A DNA stretch of 64,000 nucleotides from Flavobacterium sp. BFFFF2. GTDB taxonomy: Bacteria; Bacteroidota; Bacteroidia; Flavobacteriales; Flavobacteriaceae. Each line of letters opens with the position of its first letter. Position 1 is the stretch's first letter. Both the position numbers and the translations under genes were made by a program. Shown piece after piece: positions 17,662 to 25,318 of this stretch. Under the pieces are notes generated by a model. The model did no database searches. It had not been told where the DNA came from and saw only the letters and a program-made list of their open reading frames with translations. Location of the stretch: assembly GCA_002256385.1 (NCBI GenBank), contig NKJD01000008.1, positions 29,386 through 93,385 of the forward strand. The letters are read 5' to 3'.

Positions 17662-20622
17662 TTATATATATTCTTCTATTGCCGATTTCCAAACGATAAA
17701 TCCTTTTTTATCAGCTGAATAATCGTGTATAATTCGATTAAAGTTCTCTGGACTATTTTCTAAATATGCTTGCCTTCCATTTTCTTTAATGGTGCTTAAT
17801 TGGTTTTCTATACTAATCACTTCTTCAATTAGTGCTGCTTTGTTTTTAGAACTATGCCAAATATATGTTGCTTCCTCTGTATCTAAAGTTTCTAAAACAA
17901 CAAAATAACTTTGCTCACTTGCAAGCAGAAACACGAAAGCGAATGGATTGAGTACAAATCGAATTTTCATTACTTGGCTTTGGTGTCTATTCGCTAAGTA
18001 TTCGACATGTTGTGAATGTTTATATTGCTTGTTCTTGAGAATTTCATTTAGCACTTCTTCTGCGTTAGTATACACTTTCTCATTATTTTGTAATTCATCC
18101 GATGTAAGGATGTTATGCCCTTTTGCAGTAAATTGTTTGAGCAATACCTTGTTTAAAAATTGAAATTTCACACCTTCAATTACTTCCTTATTTAGCAATT
18201 CAATCGCTGATGAAAAAGCAGATTGTGAGACCAATTTTCCGTTTTCAAACTCAGCAAAAATTTCTACTATTATACTTTTTGATTTTAGGGTTTTTATGAA
18301 GTAGGGCTTCAATACGTCAAATTCGGGTCTTATCTCATTATTTTCTAACAGGAATTGAAGTGCTGTATTCATTTCAACAATTGGAATTTTAAACGAGACA
18401 CTACCATAGTGAAAGACTAATTCCTCAATGGAAACTTTGATTCTCTTTTCTATCGTTAAAATATGATTTGACGTTATAATTTCGTCCATTGGTTCATCAA
18501 ACAAAGTTGCTTGCTTGTCAATTTTCCGGTAATAAGTATTGCGTTTCAGGAACAACTTATTGAGATAATCAATCTTATAATCTCTATAATCGTAGATAGT
18601 AGGGTTGATTTCCGAGCGTTGTACTCTGCCTATGTATTGGATTAGTTTTCCCTCAAATGAAAATGGGTAAACCAAAAACAAAGAATGAATGTTGTTCAAG
18701 TCGGTACCTTCTCCAAAATATTGTCCTGTTGTAATTAAAACCTGAAAACTCCCTTCTTCCAGTGTTTTCCATTTAGCTTTTTTGGAAGCTTCTGAATCTT
18801 CTCCACTTAAAGTAATCGCTTCATACGAATGTTTTAAATACAAATACAGCATGTCAATATGCTCCTTCCGCTCGGTGATGATCACCACTTTTTTACCTTG
18901 ATTTAGTTCTGTCTTTACATCTTCTAATATTATCTTATTTCGTGTAGTATCGTGAACTAGTATTTTTGACAATGTTTCAAAATGATCCGTCTTAGAATTA
19001 TATGGGACATTCAATTCGGTGTTGCGAATGGTGATTTTTGCCTGTTTATAATTTTCGATATCAGTAGGTTGAATATCTGCAATGATCTCTCCCAAGTGGG
19101 TGAAAATCATTTTGCCATCATTGTACTTTCTGAAAGGTGTAGCAGTCAATCCATATAGATAATAAGCTTGTAATTTTGCAATTGTGTTTCTGAAAGTTTC
19201 AGCAGGGACGTGGTGACATTCATCCACGATGATAGTTCCAAATTGCTCTTGTATAGATTCTATTTGCTTTTGTAAACTCTGAATAGTTGCCACGGTAATT
19301 TGTTTGCCGATTTTTGACTTCCCTTGACCAATCATACCAATATCTCTTTTCGGTATACTTAGAAACGCTTCAATCCGTTCTGTCCATTGTTCCAATAATT
19401 GTTTTCGGTGAACGATAATGAGGGCAGGTTGTCTTTTATCCGCAATTATTTTTAACCCAATAACTGTTTTCCCCGAACATGGAGGTGCTACAACTACTCC
19501 GTAATCCTTTTTAGAAACTGTTTCGATGACTCCTAATTGATGATTTCGCAAAGCAGCTGTAAACGTAAAAGAAACAATTGGTTTTAGCTTTCTTTCATCA
19601 GCGAACTCAAATTCGATTTGTGATTCTTTGCAAAATCGCAAAAGTTTACCGATAAAACCTCTTGAAATGATAATTTCACTCTCCGACTCCTCAATTAGTT
19701 TATGATAACGAGCTGTTTCATACGTGTTTCTTCCTGATTTCTTCTTGATGAAAAATTCAGAGTTTGCAAAATTTAATTCTTCCCTTAGAAAATGAGTGAG
19801 CGTTGGTGTTAATCCTTTTCTGCTGATTCTAATAATATTGTTTAAAGAAATACGAAGTTTTCTATTAGCTAGCTGCCGTGTTATTAAGGAAACTTCAGGC
19901 GATAATATTTCGTGTAGTTCATCTAAATAGTCAGTAGAAACCCTTTTAATATTTTTCAAAAAGTTCCATTGGTCAGTGATTGCTTCAAAGGTTTCGGAAT
20001 GAACAAAACAACTATTTCCTTTTTCAAAAGTTGGTTTAAAAAGTGGCAATGCAATCAGATTTCCGAAACCTTTGCCTGAAAGAAAATCCTGATTGGGAAA
20101 GAGCCTATCAAAGCTCGAACTTTTGTCAAACATTGAAAATGCCCCCGACTGCTCTAATATTGAAATGAATATTTTCCGACTTCTTATAGCAGGATATGGT
20201 TTATCAAAAAATATCCAAACGTGTCCACCATTTCCCGAACGTGAACGCTCAAGGTAGGCTGGAATTTCTTTTTCTTTACAAGCATTAAGGAAAGTAACGG
20301 CTTCCTTTTGCCAATTCGATTTATCAAAATCTGCAACTAAAAACCAAGTAGAATTGTCTTGTAATAGCGGATAAACGCCAATCTGCTGAAACCCATCCAA
20401 GTGCTTTTGAATTTGTTCATCAGTCAGTTTTAAATTTGATTTCTCCGTAAAATTCTGAAATGTGCCTCCATTCATTTTATGAGCCCGAAGACGATAGGGG
20501 TCGTAAAAAACGGCTGGCATATACCCCGATTTGCTCCCTTTTTCCCAACGAATAGCAAATACATCTTCACGTCCTTTGAAGAGGGAGCGGAAGGTATTTA
20601 TGTTATCTTGATGTTTTTGCAC
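17662..20622 (-). CDS. AEP-type primase fused to SF2 helicase (TOTE-conflict-system-like)
   Basis: 986 residues. The N-terminal ~240 residues form an archaeo-eukaryotic primase-like domain: the metal-binding DFD is at 98–100 (WFLVADFDKSNW) and the sxH-type histidine at 134 (SGNGGHVWIFF), then GKGFGNLIALPL. This is the domain described for TOTE conflict systems. The helicase core follows: Walker A PPCSGKT (380–386), DECH (467–470), LTATPF (492–497), and QYIGRVQRS as motif VI (~670). The last ~270 residues are unassigned. AT-rich composition and neighbours suggest horizontal gain. A defence or conflict role is inferred; its nuclease or effector is not visible nearby. The small gene upstream on the same strand is a candidate partner. 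Confidence 0.75.
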   Translation of the reverse strand: MQKHQDNINTFRSLFKGREDVFAIRWEKGSKSGYMPAVFYDPYRLRAHKMNGGTFQNFTEKSNLKLTDEQIQKHLDGFQQIGVYPLLQDNSTWFLVADFDKSNWQKEAVTFLNACKEKEIPAYLERSRSGNGGHVWIFFDKPYPAIRSRKIFISILEQSGAFSMFDKSSSFDRLFPNQDFLSGKGFGNLIALPLFKPTFEKGNSCFVHSETFEAITDQWNFLKNIKRVSTDYLDELHEILSPEVSLITRQLANRKLRISLNNIIRISRKGLTPTLTHFLREELNFANSEFFIKKKSGRNTYETARYHKLIEESESEIIISRGFIGKLLRFCKESQIEFEFADERKLKPIVSFTFTAALRNHQLGVIETVSKKDYGVVVAPPCSGKTVIGLKIIADKRQPALIIVHRKQLLEQWTERIEAFLSIPKRDIGMIGQGKSKIGKQITVATIQSLQKQIESIQEQFGTIIVDECHHVPAETFRNTIAKLQAYYLYGLTATPFRKYNDGKMIFTHLGEIIADIQPTDIENYKQAKITIRNTELNVPYNSKTDHFETLSKILVHDTTRNKIILEDVKTELNQGKKVVIITERKEHIDMLYLYLKHSYEAITLSGEDSEASKKAKWKTLEEGSFQVLITTGQYFGEGTDLNNIHSLFLVYPFSFEGKLIQYIGRVQRSEINPTIYDYRDYKIDYLNKLFLKRNTYYRKIDKQATLFDEPMDEIITSNHILTIEKRIKVSIEELVFHYGSVSFKIPIVEMNTALQFLLENNEIRPEFDVLKPYFIKTLKSKSIIVEIFAEFENGKLVSQSAFSSAIELLNKEVIEGVKFQFLNKVLLKQFTAKGHNILTSDELQNNEKVYTNAEEVLNEILKNKQYKHSQHVEYLANRHQSQVMKIRFVLNPFAFVFLLASEQSYFVVLETLDTEEATYIWHSSKNKAALIEEVISIENQLSTIKENGRQAYLENSPENFNRIIHDYSADKKGFIVWKSAIEEYI

Positions 20623-20635
20623 TACATTTTATTTA

Positions 20636-20692
20636 TGTACCAAAAAGTCTCACGTCTAATTTTTGTGTACCATAAATACAGTTTTTGGTACA
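20636..20692. promoter_or_regulatory. TGTACC/GGTACA inverted-repeat operator
   Basis: TGTACCAAAAA (20636–20646) and TTTTTGGTACA (20682–20692) are perfect inverted arms, with a third TGTACC box at 20667–20672 between them. The middle and right boxes also form TGTACC-N15-GGTACA. The array lies between the helicase start (20622) and the upstream small gene's stop (20710), where a repressor or activator site would sit. No regulator gene is obvious nearby. Confidence 0.55.
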
Positions 20693-20709
20693 CGTTTTAT
20701 TTACGTCGG

Positions 20710-21027
20710 TTAACCCCAATCTTCATATTCACGTTGTTCCATTGGCGTTATCCTGACTTCGGCTATGTTGGATGATATTTTGTTTAAGGTGTTAATAAAT
20801 TCTTCTTGACTCACAGATTCACCAAAAAAGATGTCATCAATGATCTCCTCGAATTGATCCATTTGAAGCCATTGATTTATTATGGCTTCTGCTTGATTCA
20901 AATAGTCATCATCATCTTTACAATTTGAGGCCAATACACCAAATTGCAGGGTCAAATTATGATTAAATTTTTCAGCTGCTCTAATGATGCCGTCATAGGT
21001 TGGTACTGATAACTCGTCTGTGTCCAC
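20710..21027 (-). CDS. Small acidic protein upstream of the primase-helicase
   Basis: 105 residues, strongly acidic (MDTDELSVPTYDGIIRAAEKFN, then DDDDYLNQAEAII and QFEEIIDDIFFG). It looks fully alpha-helical and has no signal peptide. Not recognised. It is 87 bp upstream of the primase-helicase, same strand, with the TGTACC boxes in between, so it might be co-regulated or a separate short transcript. A role as regulator or inhibitor is speculation. Confidence 0.55.
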   Translation of the reverse strand: MDTDELSVPTYDGIIRAAEKFNHNLTLQFGVLASNCKDDDDYLNQAEAIINQWLQMDQFEEIIDDIFFGESVSQEEFINTLNKISSNIAEVRITPMEQREYEDWG

Positions 21028-21161
21028 GGTTTATTTATTTCTATTTAGTCTTCTTGACGAAAGCTTCTTCCAAATGCGATCTGTTTGTTTAAATTCCTTA
21101 TCTGTGAAGCCTTAAAAAATGGTTTGTTTTTTTTTAATTTTATCCCCGTGCTATTAACCAA

Positions 21162-21752
21162 TCAAAACCAATCCTCCGGATAAAGCGTCACTTTTAAAAT
21201 ATAAATTGGCGCATCAAAAGTATCGCGGAGTAATGCCTTGCGGTTCCAAAGGTTGCGGTAGCCAATGCCTGCTCCGACGCCAAAACCTTTGGTGACTTTG
21301 TAATTGATTTGGGTCGAAATTTCGTTGATGTACAATGGGATATCTAAGTCGCTAACCACATCGGTTTGAACAGCAACTTTAAATTCTGGTTGGCCGTAGC
21401 CCAATTGTTCGGTGGCAAAAAATTCCCAGCGTTTGTTGCGGAAAATAACATAGTCAAAAAACATACTGCCGTACCAAAAATGGATTTCATTGCTTTCGGT
21501 CTGCCGCGTTTTTTTATTGAGAAAATTAACAGTGACAGGGCTGGTCATCCACGAAAATCCGAGGCCAATGCGGTATTTCTTTTTGTATTGCATGCCCGTT
21601 TTTACCCCAACTAGTAAAATGGAATTATTTCGAATGCTTGAAAAACGGTTGTCTAAGTTGGCGAAAAATTTCCAGTTTTGCTCGTTTTGTGCCTGCACAT
21701 TCCACAGCAGGCTGATTCCTGCAATGAAACTAAAAGCTACTTTTTTTAGCAT
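21162..21752 (-). CDS. Outer-membrane beta-barrel-like protein
   Basis: 196 residues. A signal peptide (MLKKVAFSFIAGISLLWNVQA) is followed by about eight predicted strands (KTGMQYKKKYRIGLGFSWM, WEFFATEQLGYGQPEFKVA, TKGFGVGAGIGYRN) and an end with aromatic residues (ILKVTLYPEDWF). The gene starts nine bases after the stop of the T9SS protein gene (21761–23527), so it is probably co-transcribed. It may be a partner of that secreted protein; function unknown. Confidence 0.6.
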   Translation of the reverse strand: MLKKVAFSFIAGISLLWNVQAQNEQNWKFFANLDNRFSSIRNNSILLVGVKTGMQYKKKYRIGLGFSWMTSPVTVNFLNKKTRQTESNEIHFWYGSMFFDYVIFRNKRWEFFATEQLGYGQPEFKVAVQTDVVSDLDIPLYINEISTQINYKVTKGFGVGAGIGYRNLWNRKALLRDTFDAPIYILKVTLYPEDWF

Positions 21753-21760
21753 ATATGGGT

Positions 21761-23527
21761 TTAATTCTTTGGCGTAATCATTATTTTTAGGGTAGCATGT
21801 TGACCGTCTTGGAGCTCAATGTAAACCAAGTAAGCGCCCGTTGCCCATGTCGAAGTGTCAAAGGTAGTAAGCCGCTCGGTATTTGTTTGGTTGTTTTGAT
21901 TAATTTTTTTGCCCGTAATGTCATAAATAGTGATGGCAGCAATAGCTTGTTGACTGGGGTTATAGATGCTTAAAAGCTGTGTTTTGGGTTGATGACTCAA
22001 CGAGAAAAAACCAGCCATTTCGCCGTGATTATTTGCCAGTAAAGGGTTTTGAAAAGTTAATTGAAAACGCCGATTATACGCACCAGCAGGAAGTAGCACT
22101 TCAAAAAAAGAATCATCGGTCAACGGATGGTACGTTTGGGTCAAGGTGTCAAAAATGAATACCTCCTGATTTTGGTTAAAATGATCGCGGAGCCGAATTG
22201 AAAACCGAACCAGTCCTTCTGAAGCTACCCGAACGCCTAATGGAATGCGCTTCTCAATAGCAAAAGGCAGACATTGAATGACGTAAGGGGTGCTGTTTAG
22301 TACAAAAAAACCATCAAAGGGCGCGTCGGTGTCGGTAGGGTCTTTGGCGTCCATGCCGTGGTCAATGTCATCTGTTGAAAAATCGGGGAAACCCAAGGCC
22401 AATTGCCTGGTGATTTGTTGGTTATATTGCACATCGAGCCATAAAATGGGGAAGTTGTCTCTGCTATTTTTTTCAAATTGCGATTGATGGCCCACATTGC
22501 TTTCTTTGTAATAGGCCCGGTGGCTGTTTTTTAAGTTGATACTGCCTGTTGTGGTACCTTCTACCATGAATCCTTGCCCAATCGGCGCATATTTTCGGAC
22601 AATGGATAACGTGGAATTGGAACCTGTTCCAAAGTTGATGCTGCCATCACTGTAATAATTGTAATACACGGCTGGCGTGTAAATTCCAGCAGAAGATGTG
22701 CTTACGGGGGCAAAAGTGCCATAGCCCCCGCGGCCTGCCAATAAGGAATGGGAATTGGCTGTTTTGTCTTGTTCCCAATAGTAAGCAATGCCCGTGCAAG
22801 CCGTGTTGGCCGCGTCCAATAAAAAGGCGTTGACATGCAAGGCAGACGGATAAGGGTTTCCAGTAAGGGTATAATTGCCCGCGCTTACATTGACCCCGAT
22901 GGTGCCATCGTTGGGTTTTCCCCGAAAATCATAGCGCTGTGCACCCCCAGGATTGTTCGTGGCCGTTTCACCCACGTTGGTGGCGTCCGTACCACTGCTG
23001 CCTTTCATGGTAAAACCTTGGCCAGCAGCTAAACTAGAAGCGGTTCCCACATAGGCCCAATCGGCATAGGTACCCGATGTTTGAAATTTCCAAATCCAAT
23101 AGCTGGCAATGGACAACGGATTGGACACCCCGTCTAAGCTGGAAGCGGCCAGTAATGTAGCCGCCGTTGAAGCGATGTTGGTGGTGGGTTGGTATAATTG
23201 GCTGATCCCGAAATTTTCATTGCCAACCGTGCCCGATGCATTCCCTACTGGGGCGCACCAGTAATTGTAGTCATAATTGTCGGAGGTGCCTTCTTGAAAA
23301 ACGGATAAAATCCCGCTGCCCGTGTTGGTGCTGGTCGTGGCCGTTCCTTGAATGAGCTGTCCTTCGTTGCGCAAATACAATTTGGAACCCGAGCTTAAAT
23401 TCACCTCTTTGTTGACAAATAATAAAGCACCATTGTTGTATAAATAAGTCGCATTTCCCGAATACAGCTGCGCCAGTCCAAGGAGTGGAATGAGAAACAA
23501 CAGCTGACTGAAAACTAATTTTTTCAT
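21761..23527 (-). CDS. T9SS type A sorting domain-containing secreted protein
   Basis: About 588 residues from MKKLVFSQLLFLIPLLGLAQ, a clear signal peptide; the open frame upstream to 23590 has no signal-like features. The mature part is rich in N, G, S and T (NTGSGILSVFQEGTSDNYDY) with repeated beta motifs, as in adhesin-like surface proteins. The C-terminus (LLSIYNPSQQAIAAITIYDITGK, then TWATGAYLVYIELQDG) is a type A T9SS sorting domain. It is exported across the outer membrane and anchored or released. Function unknown. Divergent from the tail-fibre-like gene at 23633. Confidence 0.82.
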   Translation of the reverse strand: MKKLVFSQLLFLIPLLGLAQLYSGNATYLYNNGALLFVNKEVNLSSGSKLYLRNEGQLIQGTATTSTNTGSGILSVFQEGTSDNYDYNYWCAPVGNASGTVGNENFGISQLYQPTTNIASTAATLLAASSLDGVSNPLSIASYWIWKFQTSGTYADWAYVGTASSLAAGQGFTMKGSSGTDATNVGETATNNPGGAQRYDFRGKPNDGTIGVNVSAGNYTLTGNPYPSALHVNAFLLDAANTACTGIAYYWEQDKTANSHSLLAGRGGYGTFAPVSTSSAGIYTPAVYYNYYSDGSINFGTGSNSTLSIVRKYAPIGQGFMVEGTTTGSINLKNSHRAYYKESNVGHQSQFEKNSRDNFPILWLDVQYNQQITRQLALGFPDFSTDDIDHGMDAKDPTDTDAPFDGFFVLNSTPYVIQCLPFAIEKRIPLGVRVASEGLVRFSIRLRDHFNQNQEVFIFDTLTQTYHPLTDDSFFEVLLPAGAYNRRFQLTFQNPLLANNHGEMAGFFSLSHQPKTQLLSIYNPSQQAIAAITIYDITGKKINQNNQTNTERLTTFDTSTWATGAYLVYIELQDGQHATLKIMITPKN

Positions 23528-23632
23528 GTTATTAACGAATGGAAAGCCGTTGCTAAAGTAACCCAATAGTTTGAATTTCATGTCAATCAATTAAAAAATA
23601 TGTAGATTTGTGTGCTAACCAAAACCAATACC

Positions 23633-25234
23633 ATGTTTCGTTCTGCCCTATATTTTGTGTTGATTTTGAGTTTAATTCAACAAACTCAGGCCCAAATTGG
23701 CATCAATACCACCACGCCCAACGGCGCTTTTGAAGTGAATTCATCTACGAATGGCATCGTGATTCCGAAAGTGGCACTTACAAGTCGTTCAACCGCATCA
23801 CCCATTGTGAATCCGCAAGGCGGCTCATTGGTCGATGGCACTTTGGTGTTTAATACAGCTACCGCTGGCAGTGGAAACACGGCGGTGAGTCCGGGTTTTT
23901 ATTATTGGTTAACCAACACTTGGGTTGCTTTGACAGCTGATACGGGCAAAAACTGGTCCACAACGGGTAATTCTGGCACAGTAGCCACTACGAATTTTAT
24001 AGGCACTGCTGATGCCATTGATTTGGTCACCAAAACCAATAATGCCGAACGCATTCGGGTTACTTCGGGAGGTCAGGTATCGATCAATAATGCGAGCCCA
24101 GGAAGTACCGATTTGTTTACTGTGACGGGCAGCACTACGTATCCGTTTGCCATTAATGCCTACACGACTGCCAACGGCTCTGGGCTGTATGGGGCCGTTT
24201 CGGGTGGTACAACCACTTTTGGGGGCGTACAAGGTGATTATAAGGGCACCGCAAAGTTAGGTTCAGGCATCAATGGATACACGAGTACGACTACAGCAGG
24301 GACCGATTTTTTAGGAGCTAATGTATGTGCCTTGTATGGCGAGTTGGCAACAGGGAGTTTAAGCAGATGTTTTGGCACTATGGGCGTTACGGGCGATAAT
24401 TTAAATACCAGAACAGGTGGTGTGATCGGAACCGACTATATAAAGTCGGGTGCTTTGGGCTATTATGCCAACAATGGCAACGATTATTCGCTGTATGGTT
24501 TTGGCACAGCTGTCAATACAGGTTCTACCACTGGAAAAACGGTTCGGTCATTGGATACCAGCATTGGAATGGGCATTTACGGCGGCGTCATTGGCGGTTG
24601 GATCAAAGGAAACGAATATGGTTCGGTCTTTACGGGCGACCGATTTAGCAGTTATCATTTAGGTAAAGTAATTACCAGCGAGCAATATGTGATGGTGTCG
24701 GGGACCGATCAAAAAACGGTGAGTTATGCCACCAGCAGCTTAAGTCCTGATGTGAGCTTAAAAGGAAAAAGCCAATTGGTTCAAGGGAAAGCCACAGTTG
24801 TGTTTCCAAAAGAGTTTACCGATTTGTTAGATCCCACACAAGAGGTGGTAGTGACTTGTACACCCATGGGCGAAACCAATGGCGTGTTTTTACAGCAAGT
24901 AAACACCGAAGGTTTTTCGGTTGCCGAAAATAAGCAAGGAACTGCGGGCGTTGTTTTTCATTGGATGGCAGTGGGTACCCGCAAAATGTCCGCACCCGTT
25001 TCTACTGAGGTGTTAGCGCCTGACTTCGAAGACAATTTACAGGCGGTCATGCACGACGAAAATACTGATGGGGGCAAAGCTGTTTGGGTTGAAAATGGCA
25101 AAGTGTTTTTTGGCGAAAAAGCACCGCTCAACCCGGTTAAAGTGGAGACTGCCAAAAAGAATTCCAAGAGAGCCATTCAACAAAATAGTTTGAAAGCAGC
25201 CGCAGCAAGCACTTCCAAAGCACAAAAACCCTAG
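23633..25234 (+). CDS. Secreted tail-fibre-like surface protein
   Basis: About 533 residues from ATG 23633 (MFRSALYFVLILSLIQQTQAQ, signal peptide); the frame extends upstream to a GTG at 23612, but a promoter-like TAGATTTG at 23603–23610 favours 23633. The opening IGINTTTPNGAFEVNSST is the motif of Bacteroidota proteins that resemble phage tail fibres (short repeats such as NNAERIRVTSGGQVSINNASPGSTD). The middle is glycine-rich with repeats. The end is lysine/alanine-rich, without a T9SS tail. Surface location inferred from the signal peptide; function unknown. Confidence 0.65.
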   Translation: MFRSALYFVLILSLIQQTQAQIGINTTTPNGAFEVNSSTNGIVIPKVALTSRSTASPIVNPQGGSLVDGTLVFNTATAGSGNTAVSPGFYYWLTNTWVALTADTGKNWSTTGNSGTVATTNFIGTADAIDLVTKTNNAERIRVTSGGQVSINNASPGSTDLFTVTGSTTYPFAINAYTTANGSGLYGAVSGGTTTFGGVQGDYKGTAKLGSGINGYTSTTTAGTDFLGANVCALYGELATGSLSRCFGTMGVTGDNLNTRTGGVIGTDYIKSGALGYYANNGNDYSLYGFGTAVNTGSTTGKTVRSLDTSIGMGIYGGVIGGWIKGNEYGSVFTGDRFSSYHLGKVITSEQYVMVSGTDQKTVSYATSSLSPDVSLKGKSQLVQGKATVVFPKEFTDLLDPTQEVVVTCTPMGETNGVFLQQVNTEGFSVAENKQGTAGVVFHWMAVGTRKMSAPVSTEVLAPDFEDNLQAVMHDENTDGGKAVWVENGKVFFGEKAPLNPVKVETAKKNSKRAIQQNSLKAAAASTSKAQKP

Positions 25235-25306
25235 CCCCGATCGCGCCGGCATCCTTGCCAACGGCAAGATACAGGCAAGAGCGGGAAACAGCTCCAAAAA
25301 AAAATG

Positions 25307-25314
25307 TACATTTA
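25307..25314 (+). promoter_or_regulatory. -7 promoter element of the AddB-like gene
   Basis: TACATTTA, four bases before the ATG at 25319, close to TAnnTTTG with one change. Transcription would begin at the start codon. Confidence 0.45.
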
Positions 25315-25318
25315 GGCC

